Assembly: GCF_042649925.1 (NCBI RefSeq)
Contig: NZ_JBHSAF010000014.1
Coordinates: 558,001 to 622,000, forward strand
Direction: 5' to 3'
Length of the DNA: 64,000 bases
Source of the DNA: Pseudaeromonas sharmana
GTDB taxonomy: Bacteria > Pseudomonadota > Gammaproteobacteria > Enterobacterales > Aeromonadaceae
This document shows, one piece after another, positions 24,164 through 32,793 of this stretch (position 1 is its first letter; every line of letters starts with the position of its first letter). Both the position numbers and the translations under genes were made by a program. The notes below the pieces were generated by a model, which did not search any database, was not told where the DNA came from, and saw only the letters and a list, made by a program, of their open reading frames with translations.

Positions 24164-25849
24164 ACGATAGCGTTCTACCTGTTGCTCGAGCCCTTGCGCC
24201 TCATCAGCCAGTGAACGACCGGCGATCGTCAACTCCTCAAGCACTTGTGCCGTCTCATCCACGGCATGACGGATGGCCAGCAAGGCTGCCGTCACCTGTT
24301 GTGAAACCTGACTTTGCTCCTCGGCGGAGGTGGCGATCAATTCGGTTCCCTGCATCAGGTTCTGCGTCTGACTGGCAATCCGGCTGAACTCCTGATTCGC
24401 CGAACCTGCTTCATTGGCCGCCACCTGCGCCTGATTAACCGCATAATTCATTCGGGATACGGCTTCATCGGTATTGTCTTGCAGGCGGCCAATCATGACC
24501 GCGATATCCTTGGTCGCCGTCTGGGTACGGCTGGCCAGCTGTCGCACTTCATCTGCTACCACCGCAAACCCCCGGCCATAGCTACCCGCGCGAGCCGCCT
24601 CAATGGCAGCATTGAGCGCCAGCAAGTTGGTCTGTTCGGAGATGCTATTGATCGCATCCACCACTTGAGAAATGGCTGACACCTGTTGCTTTACCGCGCC
24701 AATGCCCTCTGCACAGTGGTTCAATTCCACCGTCAGCGCCTGCATGGAGTGGATCGCGCGACCAACTTCCTGCTCCCCTTCGGTGACACTCTGTGCCGCA
24801 TGACGGGTATCCCCGGCACACCGATTGGCCTGAACCGCCACCTCCTGCACTGAAGAGCTCATCTGTTCCATGGCCGACGCCAATTCGTTCAGGCGCCCTT
24901 GTTGCTCATGAATCGCCGCAGTGACCTGCAGGACACCACTGTCCATTTGCAATGAGGCCGCAGCAACCATCTGCGCACTGCTGCGCTGCTGGAACAGCAG
25001 GTGTGCCAGATGCTGACGGGTTTGTTCCAGTTCACGGTTGATAGCCGCGAACTCATCATTACCCCACACCGCAACCCCTTGATCGAGAATACGATCCGTA
25101 ATCCGACGCAAGCTGCCGAGTGACAACCGCACCTGGTGGCTGACGCCCCGACCCACCAGTTGCACCAGCGTCATCATCGCCAGCGTGATGATCAACACCT
25201 GACCGAGGCTACTCCAGACATACTCTTCGAACGCCACATCTGCGGCATCCAGATACAGACCGGCCCCCAACACATAGTCCCCCACCGCAACCAGATAGGT
25301 CGCCTTGTTCTGTACTTCTCCGCTACCAGGTTTGATATAGCGGTAGTGAATCAGCCGTGGGGTGCCTGTGGCCGCCACATCGGCAAAAGATTCGGTGATA
25401 TCACGTCCCGTCTCGGCCACCACAGTGGCGGGAGGCCGCTGCCCCAGCAATTCAGGTTTCGGTGGGTAGGCCACGAACCGGCCGGTTCGATCGGTCAAAA
25501 ACAGGTAACCGGACTGATTTTCTCCCCAACGCGCCGCATCCAACAAGTTGCGGGCATAGGTCGCAAAGCCCTCGCCAGACTCGCGTCGTTGACTGGCGAT
25601 CAAGAGAGCCGCATAGCTGTTAACCTGGTTCTGTAATCCCTCCTCCAGCGACAGCTGGACCGAGTCCTTGGCAGCCAGTGCATTGAATAATGCACCGCCA
25701 AGAAACAGCAGTAGCATCAACACGGCCAACAGATTCATCTTGGTGCCAAATTTAAAACGGCTGAACCAGGCAATTACCGTTGCAGGCTGGCGTTCTTGCT
25801 CGAATGAGGCTGCTGGTAACGACATTATACCATCCATCATGTAACCCAT
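24146..25849 (-). CDS. Methyl-accepting chemotaxis protein with single-Cache sensor
   Basis: A 567-residue chemoreceptor. A first transmembrane helix is at about 36-60. The periplasmic sCache_2-type domain (GYLFLTDRTGRFVAYPP, then VGDYVLGAGLYLDA) is followed by a second helix at about 212-230 and a weak HAMP-like linker. The long coiled coil has the signalling tip ISEQTNLLALNAAIEAARAG and GFAVVADEVRQLASRT. sCache_2 domains often sense carboxylates such as acetate or pyruvate, but the ligand cannot be read here. Possible starts are 25849, 25840/25837 and 25825; the last has a GGATGG site. No CheW-binding pentapeptide for CheR is seen at the C-terminus. Confidence 0.9.
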   Translation of the reverse strand: MGYMMDGIMSLPAASFEQERQPATVIAWFSRFKFGTKMNLLAVLMLLLFLGGALFNALAAKDSVQLSLEEGLQNQVNSYAALLIASQRRESGEGFATYARNLLDAARWGENQSGYLFLTDRTGRFVAYPPKPELLGQRPPATVVAETGRDITESFADVAATGTPRLIHYRYIKPGSGEVQNKATYLVAVGDYVLGAGLYLDAADVAFEEYVWSSLGQVLIITLAMMTLVQLVGRGVSHQVRLSLGSLRRITDRILDQGVAVWGNDEFAAINRELEQTRQHLAHLLFQQRSSAQMVAAASLQMDSGVLQVTAAIHEQQGRLNELASAMEQMSSSVQEVAVQANRCAGDTRHAAQSVTEGEQEVGRAIHSMQALTVELNHCAEGIGAVKQQVSAISQVVDAINSISEQTNLLALNAAIEAARAGSYGRGFAVVADEVRQLASRTQTATKDIAVMIGRLQDNTDEAVSRMNYAVNQAQVAANEAGSANQEFSRIASQTQNLMQGTELIATSAEEQSQVSQQVTAALLAIRHAVDETAQVLEELTIAGRSLADEAQGLEQQVERYRLPARD

Positions 25850-26785
25850 TTTTTATGGCCGTTATTGGCGGCGCGGATTGTATAAACAGCGAACCTCTAA
25901 ATACAACACTCTTTTGATAAACTTATAAACAAGCCCTTCGTGACCGACTTTACGCCAGCGCTTATTAACCAACAAATAACAAAGAAAGTACAATTTGATT
26001 GAATATCATAGTGTCACTCTAAAAATACCCTAGGCACACGACAAGGCTCGCTCGAGACTTTATTTCCCCCGTTACAATACTGATACATTATTTCATATGC
26101 TTTGCTAACGCATGATGCTTGTTCAACCGCTTGTTACCCCGATTTATCAATGGTAAAAATGCAAAATGGTTGCATATAAATCATGATTGCAAAATCTGGC
26201 TCCATGCACAGCACCATCGAGATCTCTCGGCACCTAAATAGCAGTTTCAAATAGAAGATGACTCATGATGTTGTCCGGGCAGTGCAAACAGCGCCCCCAG
26301 GGCAGAAACAATACGGTAGTGTTCATGTGTATAGGTTCACAGCATGTCAACTGGTGCCTCCCGGTCAGTTGATTTATGAGCTGTTTTTTCCTGCGTCCCC
26401 CCGAGCGTGTCGCCAGCCGCTATCACACTCTGACGACCGCGCCAGCCAGCCCTCTCGCTTATATTCAGCTTCTGCGCCTATATTCTTGATGCACAATGGC
26501 ATCGATAATCATGACGCAGTTTCATCCTGAATAGCCAGGCGCTATTCTCATCACACCGAGGGATGCGCATATATTCCTGCTTCGGTCTTTCATCTTGCTA
26601 CTCCCGCTCATCCTTGCAGCAAGGATAATTTTATTTTCTGCGACCAAAGATGCAGTTCTCATTCATTTGTCTACCATGTTTCACAATATGTGAAATATGT
26701 GTCATTCATCGTTACACCTATTAGAGGCCGGCCGCAGATAGTGCTATTCAACATAGTGTTATCGGCATCTGCGACAGGAGCGAAT
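25850..26785. other. 936-base AT-rich intergenic region
   Basis: No convincing gene. The only frame over 60 codons (26258-26530, plus strand) has no ribosome site, no domain signal and poor codon character. The region is much more AT-rich than its flanks and includes the upstream regions of the chemoreceptor (minus) and the universal stress gene (plus). The only clear motif is the TTTCACA/TGTGAAA inverted repeat at 26679-26695. Confidence 0.6.
26679..26695. promoter_or_regulatory. Inverted repeat upstream of usp
   Basis: TTTCACA-ATA-TGTGAAA, two perfect 7-base arms with a 3-base spacer, 91 bases before the usp start. It resembles half-sites of the CRP/FNR class but in the opposite arrangement (TCACA first), so the binding protein is unknown. 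Confidence 0.4.
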
Positions 26786-27229
26786 ATGTACAAGAATATT
26801 GTCTTGGCTTATGACGGCAGCCTGGACGGCCGTGAAGCGCTAAAACAGGGGGCCGAGATGGCAATTGCCTGCGGTGCACATGTCCAGTTGGTGGCCGTGA
26901 TTGCCAATGCCGCCGATATAGCGCTCGCTGAGTCGGTCTACCCTTCTGGCGAATTATTGCAACATGAACACGAAGAGGTCAGTCAGGTATTACAGGACGG
27001 AGAATACGCCTTGCGCGACCAGGGCTTGAGCGTGACAGGGATAGTCCGTCGTGGACAACCGGTCGAGGAGATTGTGGCTCAGGCACGACGCTGTCAGGCG
27101 GATTTAATCGTCGTCGGTCATCGCGAGCAAAGTACTCTGGCCCGCTGGTGGCGTGGCTCTGTCGGTCAATCGCTGTTATCCGAGTCGCCTTGTAGCGTGT
27201 TGGTTTGCGTGATCCCCAAAACAGAGTAG
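26786..27229 (+). CDS. Universal stress protein, UspA family
   Basis: A 147-residue Usp domain: MYKNIVLAYDGSLDGREALK at the start, IVRRGQPVEEIVAQAR in the middle, and the nucleotide loop VVGHREQSTLARWWRGSVGQ at the end. The ATP motif Gx2Gx9G(S/T) is present except that the second Gly is Glu (G-H-R-E), so nucleotide binding is uncertain. The ATG at 26786 has an AGGAG ribosome site; the 32 extra upstream codons are not coding-like. Transcribed alone from a long AT-rich leader. Family members are induced in stasis and stress. Confidence 0.87.
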   Translation: MYKNIVLAYDGSLDGREALKQGAEMAIACGAHVQLVAVIANAADIALAESVYPSGELLQHEHEEVSQVLQDGEYALRDQGLSVTGIVRRGQPVEEIVAQARRCQADLIVVGHREQSTLARWWRGSVGQSLLSESPCSVLVCVIPKTE

Positions 27230-27371
27230 CTATTCGGCTTTCGCCACTTCGCGCGCTGTGGTGGGTGACACACGCCCATGCAAGCTCAGGCCAGGGCGAC
27301 GAACTTGACCGCAGCCTGTTTCCGGCTATTGCTAATAAGGTTCCCTATCTCATTAAACAGGAGTTCTCGTC

Positions 27372-27920
27372 ATGTCAGAGTTGAAACTTCTTGGTATTGC
27401 CGGCAGTTTGCGCACCCGCTCGACCAACAAAGGATTACTCAGAGCCGCCCAATCGCTACTGCCAGCGGACACAGTGCTTGAGCTGGCGGATCTGTCTGAT
27501 ATCCCGTTTTACAATGCCGACGTGACCACTCCGCCGCCCTCAGTGCAGCGGGTATTTTCGCAGCTGGCGCAGGCGGATGGGTTGCTGCTCGCCTGCCCGG
27601 AATACAACTACTCCATGGCACCAGCACTGAAGAACATTCTTGACTGGGCCTCCCGCGAGCCGGACAACCGGTTACTCGCCGGCAAGGCCGTCGCCATTAT
27701 GGGCGCAGGTGGCGGCATGGGGACATCCAGGGCCCAGTATCATCTGCGTCAGGTCTGTGTCTTTCTCGACTTGCATCCGTTGAATAAGCCGGAATTTTTC
27801 GCAAACGCCTTTACCGGGGGCTTTGATGACCAGGGCAACCTTATCGATGAGACCTTGCGCGAGGCTCTGCGCAATCAGCTGCAAGCCTTGGCCGTATGGG
27901 TTCGACAACTACAAAAATAA
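27372..27920 (+). CDS. NADPH-dependent FMN reductase family protein
   Basis: A 182-residue flavodoxin-like reductase. The FMN phosphate loop GIAGSLRTRSTNKGLL is at residues 8-23, PEYNYSMAPALKNILDWASR at about 76-95 contacts the isoalloxazine ring, and GAGGGMGTSRAQYHLR follows. Relatives include chromate reductases, azoreductases and quinone reductases that reduce quinones by two electrons with NAD(P)H. The physiological substrate is not evident. It follows the usp gene by 142 bases and may be separately transcribed. Confidence 0.85.
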   Translation: MSELKLLGIAGSLRTRSTNKGLLRAAQSLLPADTVLELADLSDIPFYNADVTTPPPSVQRVFSQLAQADGLLLACPEYNYSMAPALKNILDWASREPDNRLLAGKAVAIMGAGGGMGTSRAQYHLRQVCVFLDLHPLNKPEFFANAFTGGFDDQGNLIDETLREALRNQLQALAVWVRQLQK

Positions 27921-28002
27921 CCAGCGCCACGCAGGCTGATATGTCAGCAACGTCAAGACAACCCTTGCTGCAGAGGGCATTGGCAATCTGCGGCAAGCCG
28001 CT

Positions 28003-28473
28003 CTACTGATAGCGTACGCCGTTAAATTCCAACCAACCGTCGGGGTGCTGTCCCTCCTTATCACGATGCGTCCAGAGCAAGACGCCGCCTTGTTCATTCC
28101 AGCTATACTCGCCAGCGGCTGAAATCTGATTGCCATATTCCAAACCCGGGACGCGTGGAGCCAAATCCAGGTTATGCGCAACCTGTAGCGTCATGCCATT
28201 ACCCACTTCGATGAGAAAGCGCTGATGCCGTGGTCGATTCTCGTGATCCGGCAACAGTTTGATGACCCGGCCGGTCACCGCGACCTGGACGTGCTGCTGA
28301 CGCTTCTGGTAGGCCTCCAGCAACCGCTGTTCATCCTTCTTGGCCAACTGACGCCAGGGCGCATTCTGGGCCGCCACCACCGCCTGCTGCCGAATCCACT
28401 TAACACCTATGCAACCTAAAGCCATCAGCGCGACAACCGCAACGACGTAGACCACTTTTCTATTCATAAACAC
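28003..28473 (-). CDS. DUF3465 protein with N-terminal membrane anchor
   Basis: A 156-residue protein with an uncleaved signal or anchor helix (residues 6-25, KVVYVVAVVALMALGCIGV) and a beta-rich domain. That domain holds TGRVIKLLPDHENRPRHQRF, LQVAHNLDLAPRVPG and GEYSWNEQGGVLLWTHRD, the DUF3465 pattern, thought to be OB-fold-like. It should face the periplasm. Function unknown. ATGs at 28473 and 28467 are both possible. It is flanked by the FMN reductase (convergent) and a GlxA-type regulator (divergent). Confidence 0.78.
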   Translation of the reverse strand: MFMNRKVVYVVAVVALMALGCIGVKWIRQQAVVAAQNAPWRQLAKKDEQRLLEAYQKRQQHVQVAVTGRVIKLLPDHENRPRHQRFLIEVGNGMTLQVAHNLDLAPRVPGLEYGNQISAAGEYSWNEQGGVLLWTHRDKEGQHPDGWLEFNGVRYQ

Positions 28474-28657
28474 TCCTCGTTATCGGCATCATATTACCTG
28501 AATACAGCAGCGGACATGCGTTGCCATGCGCTTTTCTACGTAATCTCTGTTTATTGTCACCTGATAACGGTGATACGAGTTCAGGCTGCAATTTATTTAC
28601 CGACAACACAGAAATAGCCGTTCTGAGTTGTCGTGCGCGGCATTAGCACCAAGAATA

Positions 28658-29659
28658 ATGGCACCTCCACCCAATGCAGACCTTATTGTGACCCCATCCT
28701 GCAAGACGCAGCTACCGCATGTCGCCATATTGATCTACCCGGGAATATCACCTTTCCATTTCGCGGTGCCGTACGCCTTATTCAATACGCCGCTCGATGG
28801 CGAGCGCCTATTCCATCTCGCACTGCTATCGACTACAGGGAGTGACATTCAAGCCGGCCCGGCCGTTTCCATTCATGCGGATGGGACATTTGAACAGCTC
28901 GCTCAGTACGACATGGTGATTATTCCTGGTTGGGCTGATATTTCGGTGGCGCCAACACCCGCATTGACTGCCGTATTACAACAGGCACATGCCAATGGCA
29001 CGCATCTGGTTGGACTCTGTTATGGCGCCTATGCCTTAGCGTATGCCGGCTTGCTTGACGCACGCTCAGCTACGACTCACTGGCTGGCTAGCGATGATTT
29101 CCTGCGACGGTTTCCCGGCGTAAAGCTGAATAGTCATGCGCTGTATATAGAAACGGATAACCTCACCACCTCGGCAGGCACCGCCGCGGCGCTGGATTGC
29201 TGCCTGAATCTGGTACGACGATACCATGGCAGCCATGTTGCCAATCAATTGGCACGCCTGATGGTGGTATCCCCACACCGCGAGGGGGATCAGGCACAGT
29301 TTATTCAGCAACCCGTGGCCACAACGACTCAAGATAGCCGCATCAATCAATTGCTGGATTATTTACACCAGCATTTGGCTTCTTCGCAGCGAATAGATCA
29401 TCTGGCGGCGCGTTGTGCCATGAGTCGGCGAAGTTTTACACGCCATTTTTTTATGGCGACCGGAAAGAGTCTGACAACATGGCTAATTGATGCGCGGCTG
29501 CAACAAAGTTGTACTCTGCTGGAGAACAGTCACATGTCAATTGATGAGATCGCCGAATGCGTCGGCTTTGCCAATACGCGCCTGTTTCGTCATCACTTCA
29601 AACTACGCTTTTCACTCAGCCCGCAAGCCTGGCGGCAAACTTTTCGTGCGACAGAATAG
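28658..29659 (+). CDS. GlxA/FtrA-type transcriptional regulator (DJ-1/PfpI plus AraC HTH)
   Basis: A 333-residue regulator. The N-terminal DJ-1/PfpI-like domain (about 15-200) contains VAILIYPGISPFHFAVPYAL and the nucleophile elbow VGLCYGAYALAYAG with its Cys. The AraC domain at the C-terminus has two helix-turn-helix units: IDHLAARCAMSRRSFTRHF, and IDEIAECVGFANTRLFRHHF followed by SPQAW. FtrA/GlxA proteins use the amidase-like domain as a sensor, often for amino-acid or amine catabolism, rather than as an enzyme. No catabolic operon is adjacent, so targets are unknown. The ATG at 28658 is preferred over a TTG at 28628. Confidence 0.87.
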   Translation: MAPPPNADLIVTPSCKTQLPHVAILIYPGISPFHFAVPYALFNTPLDGERLFHLALLSTTGSDIQAGPAVSIHADGTFEQLAQYDMVIIPGWADISVAPTPALTAVLQQAHANGTHLVGLCYGAYALAYAGLLDARSATTHWLASDDFLRRFPGVKLNSHALYIETDNLTTSAGTAAALDCCLNLVRRYHGSHVANQLARLMVVSPHREGDQAQFIQQPVATTTQDSRINQLLDYLHQHLASSQRIDHLAARCAMSRRSFTRHFFMATGKSLTTWLIDARLQQSCTLLENSHMSIDEIAECVGFANTRLFRHHFKLRFSLSPQAWRQTFRATE

Positions 29660-30096
29660 GCCGGTGTTAATTGACAAAAACTAGCATGCGCTAAATAGCC
29701 GAGCCTAATAGCGCTGCATCGACAAGGAAACACGCTGACATGCCGTAAACCCATCCATGAAGGCTCCACAGTGCTATCCCTGGCGTAAAGGGTCAGCTTA
29801 GCGCTACCGCAGTCAATGTCGTGAATGGTCTACTATTCGGAACAGCTATTTAGCTAACACCAACATCCAATCCCATGACACTACAACGCTGTATATACAT
29901 AACGGGAGAAATTGCGCCTATCAGCGCTTAGTCAACGTGATCACAAATATATGTCGCGTCGCTCATAGAATATCCAAACGCCGGAATCTATTATTGAGTT
30001 GTTCGCCAAAACGCCATAGAATCAAAAACTGTTTAAGTATCCTAGCCGGCCTGATACGAATCAGGTTTCGATAATTGATAATACCAAGGAAATATC
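29660..30096. other. 437-base intergenic region upstream of hns copy 1
   Basis: No gene is seen. The region becomes AT-rich toward its end and contains the hns promoter at 29994-30022 and a CCTGAT/ATCAGG hairpin at 30050-30065 in the leader. Confidence 0.6.
29994..30022 (+). promoter_or_regulatory. Predicted sigma-70 promoter of hns copy 1
   Basis: TTGAGT at 29994, exactly 17 bases, then TAGAAT at 30017. The start of transcription would be near 30029, giving a leader of about 68 bases. The second hns gene has the same TTGAGT-N17-TAxAAT arrangement. Confidence 0.65.
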
Positions 30097-30504
30097 ATGT
30101 CTGATTTTATCAAGGTCCTGCTGAACATTCGCAGCCTCAAAGCCGTCGCTAAAGATTTGACGCTGGAACAACTCGAAGAAGGTCTGGCTAAACTGACGTC
30201 TGTCATTGACGAGTTGCGCCAGCAAAAAGAGCAGGAACAACAAGCTCGTGAAGCCCACGCCGAGAAAGTCCGTCAGTACATCGCCATGATGAAGGCTGAT
30301 GGCATTGATGTCACCGAGTTAATGGGCACGGTTGAAGCTCCGGTCGCAACCGGCGCCAGCAAACGTGCTCCGCGTCCGGCAAAATACCGCTACACCGACG
30401 AGAATGGTGAAGAGCGCACCTGGACCGGCCAAGGCCGTCAGCCATCGCCGATCCGTCGCGCTATCGAAGAACAAGGCAAGAAGCTCGAAGATTTCCTGAT
30501 TTAA
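30097..30504 (+). CDS. hns: H-NS family nucleoid protein, copy 1
   Basis: A 135-residue H-NS protein. The N-terminal oligomerisation region (1-65) is strongly helical (LEQLEEGLAKLTSVIDELRQ), a linker runs about 66-92, and the C-terminal DNA-binding domain has YRYTDENGEERTWTGQGRQP with the QGR minor-groove loop. H-NS silences AT-rich DNA and bridges filaments. It differs from copy 2 (32386-32793) at only 9 of 135 residues. It has its own promoter and terminator. An outer-membrane barrel gene on the opposite strand lies between the copies. Confidence 0.95.
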   Translation: MSDFIKVLLNIRSLKAVAKDLTLEQLEEGLAKLTSVIDELRQQKEQEQQAREAHAEKVRQYIAMMKADGIDVTELMGTVEAPVATGASKRAPRPAKYRYTDENGEERTWTGQGRQPSPIRRAIEEQGKKLEDFLI

Positions 30505-30523
30505 TTTCGAACTTCTGTTTTTC

Positions 30524-30559
30524 AATCCCGAAACGGTGCCCCTGTTTCGGGATTTTTTA
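30524..30559 (+). terminator. Intrinsic terminator of hns copy 1
   Basis: AATCCCGAAAC/GTTTCGGGATT, an 11-bp stem with a 9-base loop, then a run of six T. The hairpin is almost identical to the terminator of hns copy 2. Confidence 0.93.
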
Positions 30560-30796
30560 TGCGCACTCCAGCTCGTCCCTGCAATAAACGGCGCCATCGT
30601 TGCTGACGCCTAAAGCGCCATAATTCGGCGTAGTGCAACCAGGCACACAACACACAACCATTCGAATACGGCGATGATATACGCCACCGTAGCCATTTAT
30701 CGTCGATGGTCAACCAGCATCGTTCATGACATCGGCAATAGGCGCAGAAGAACAGCGCATGCTCAGCCTGATGCTGTGCCGAAAAGGCCAGTGCGA

Positions 30797-31726
30797 TCAG
30801 AAACTGACCGCCAGTCCAATAGAATAACCTGATGTGTTTTCACCAAACATATATCGGCCAACCAGCCTGGTCCGCGTAATCCAAATATCATACTTGCTGC
30901 TATCTACCTCAACACCAAGACCAAGTGAATTAAGCGCATTGAATCCCAGCAGGCCGCGTTGCGTACCAAAATACTCAGTTCTGGCACCTTCCAGCACATA
31001 GCGTAATGGGCGCGATAACAGTTCAAGACCGGTTGGGGCTCGGCGTCGCAGGTAGAGACCGAGATTTTCCGCGTTGGCCTCTCCCTTTACAACGGTACTG
31101 GTACTACCAAAACTCTGCAGGTGAATATAGGAATACCGCATTTCTACATCGATATCCTGTTTATCCGAGTAAGATTCGTAATCCAGCATCAGAGCGCCAC
31201 CCAAGCCAAAGGTATTGAGGCGTCCACTATCCAAAAAACTGCTATCCGTCGTGCGATACTGGTCAAAAATCCAGTCGGCAATCCTGATATCGCTTGCAAC
31301 AGTGCCAAGCGCGACATTAACAATCGGACGCAACACCCAATCGGAATAGACGCGCATATCCCAGCCCAGCCCTCCTGATACGGACAGCGTATTCCAGCGT
31401 GTCGGTATCTCTACACCCTCACCCTCGTCTCTTATCAAAAAGCTTGGATCGTAACGGCTGAAACCAACATTACCTTCCAGATAGATCGGATATTCATCGT
31501 CAAGCGTTGCGCCACCGCCAAATTGTGAGAGTAACAAATCGGTTTTCCCTGAGCTGTTATCATTGATGCTCAGATTGCTGGCCGTAATATCCGGTGTCAC
31601 GGTAAATGTCATCAATGAGATGGCAGCATTAGCCTGTTTTTGGAGAATGGATTCGCTGGCATATCCACTGTGGGATAGCAACAACATCAGCACGGGTAGC
31701 CAGAGCCGCCTTCTATGTCGCACCAT
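30797..31726 (-). CDS. Outer-membrane autotransporter-like beta-barrel protein
   Basis: A 309-residue exported protein. The signal peptide is LWLPVLMLLLSHSGYASES (cleaved near residue 24). The remainder alternates aromatic and polar residues in about twelve amphipathic strands (YLEGNVGFSRYDP, LRPIVNVALGTV, DIDVEMRYSYIHL) and ends GYSIGLAVSF, a typical outer-membrane C-terminal Phe for BAM recognition. It resembles the solitary autotransporter barrel family (Omp_AT), a barrel without a passenger. The ATG at 31726 follows GAGGGG; the frame further upstream is not coding-like. It lies between two hns genes, has AT-rich flanks, and is preceded by heptamer repeats. Function unknown. Confidence 0.72.
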   Translation of the reverse strand: MVRHRRRLWLPVLMLLLSHSGYASESILQKQANAAISLMTFTVTPDITASNLSINDNSSGKTDLLLSQFGGGATLDDEYPIYLEGNVGFSRYDPSFLIRDEGEGVEIPTRWNTLSVSGGLGWDMRVYSDWVLRPIVNVALGTVASDIRIADWIFDQYRTTDSSFLDSGRLNTFGLGGALMLDYESYSDKQDIDVEMRYSYIHLQSFGSTSTVVKGEANAENLGLYLRRRAPTGLELLSRPLRYVLEGARTEYFGTQRGLLGFNALNSLGLGVEVDSSKYDIWITRTRLVGRYMFGENTSGYSIGLAVSF

Positions 31727-31776
31727 AGGCCCCTCATGGTGAAAAGATAAAAGCGCTTTAATACTAATACCAATAT

Positions 31777-31797
31777 GCGATAAGCGATAAGCAATAA
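31777..31797. repeat. Three tandem heptamers in the barrel gene promoter region
   Basis: GCGATAA, GCGATAA, GCAATAA in direct tandem, read TTATCGC on the coding strand of the barrel gene, about 50-70 bases upstream of its start. Tandem 7-mers on one face of the helix could be activator or repressor sites. Confidence 0.45.
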
Positions 31798-32285
31798 GCG
31801 GTGCATGCCCGCGACAAACCATGGAGGAACCTGCTTCCAGGTCATTCAGGTAAGCCTGTACCGCCCGGAAAGTACAAGCCCGCCACCGCGGAAATATTCT
31901 CCGCGCCAGGTTAGCCGCTTGTTCAAAATCGATAGCGGGCCATCACCCGGACATTCTTGCGTTGGAGCCTGTAACGCAACAAACAGCTTTTACTTGTCGG
32001 CCTGATACAAGCTAATTATTGCGCTGATTATCGCTGTATTGAAAATACGTTACCTCACTACTAGCAGTTCGCGTTACCTCCGGCTGCTAGTCCCTGGCTT
32101 GCCGTGCTGCTGAATCTGCACTGGATTAGCGCAGATATACTCCTTTGAGTCAGATTACTGTTCCAAGGGGTAATATCTGTTTATAACATGTGTACTGTCG
32201 GTGTTTATCGATAATATTCCGCCATCAGGGTCACAATTTTATTCTCTGCGCCTTCATTTATTCCGTTTTCAGTCGAGATGGATTA

Positions 32286-32314
32286 TTGAGTTATCAAATA
32301 AACCCCTCTAAAAT
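32286..32314 (+). promoter_or_regulatory. Predicted sigma-70 promoter of hns copy 2
   Basis: TTGAGT at 32286, 17 bases, TAAAAT at 32309, preceded by the sequence ATTATTGAGTT shared with hns copy 1. The expected leader is about 65 bases. Confidence 0.65.
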
Positions 32315-32385
32315 CCAGCCTGATAATAGAGGCGTAGCCGGTGTTTTTATCACCAAACCCTACTCATTTTTATAAAGGAATTATC

Positions 32386-32793
32386 ATGTCCGATTTCATC
32401 AAGGTCCTGCTGAACTACCGCAGCCTCAAAGCCGTCGCTAAAGATTTGACGCTGGAACAACTCGAAGAAGGGCTGGCTAAGCTGACTTCTGTCATCGCCG
32501 AGCTGCGCCAGCAAAAAGAGCTGGAACAGCAAGCACGTGAAGCCCATGCCGAGAAGGTGCGCCAATACATCGAAATGATGAAGGCCGATGGCATCGACGT
32601 CACCGAGCTGATGGGCAGTGCCGAAGCCCCTGCCGCTACCGGCACCAGCAAGCGGGCTCCGCGTCCGGCCAAGTACCGCTACACCGACGAGAACGGTGAA
32701 GAGCGCACCTGGACTGGCCAAGGCCGTCAGCCGACCCCGATCCGTCGTGCTATCGAAGAACAAGGCAAGAAGCTGGAAGATTTCCTGATTTAA
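32386..32793 (+). CDS. hns: H-NS family nucleoid protein, copy 2
   Basis: A 135-residue paralogue of the H-NS at 30097, identical at 126 of 135 positions. The oligomerisation helices and the DNA-binding loop TWTGQGRQP are intact. The differences are I11Y, D38A, Q46L, A63E, four changes in the linker (MGSAEAPAATGTSK), and S115T near the C-terminus. The frame is open 15 codons further upstream, but the ATG at 32386 matches copy 1 and has an AAGGAA site. The two proteins should form mixed oligomers. Synonymous changes in the 3' half indicate an old duplication or one homogenised by gene conversion. Confidence 0.95.
   Translation: MSDFIKVLLNYRSLKAVAKDLTLEQLEEGLAKLTSVIAELRQQKELEQQAREAHAEKVRQYIEMMKADGIDVTELMGSAEAPAATGTSKRAPRPAKYRYTDENGEERTWTGQGRQPTPIRRAIEEQGKKLEDFLI

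Larger units (their letters stand above)
31727..32385. other. 659-base intergenic region between the barrel gene and hns copy 2
   Basis: No gene is seen. It contains the heptamer repeats at 31777-31797, an AAAGCGCTTT palindrome at 31750-31759, and the hns copy 2 promoter at 32286-32314. The right half is AT-rich. Confidence 0.6.

Noticed and set aside
26258..26530. 90-codon open frame in the usp upstream region
   Set aside because: No ribosome site, no homology that I recognise, and composition like random sequence.
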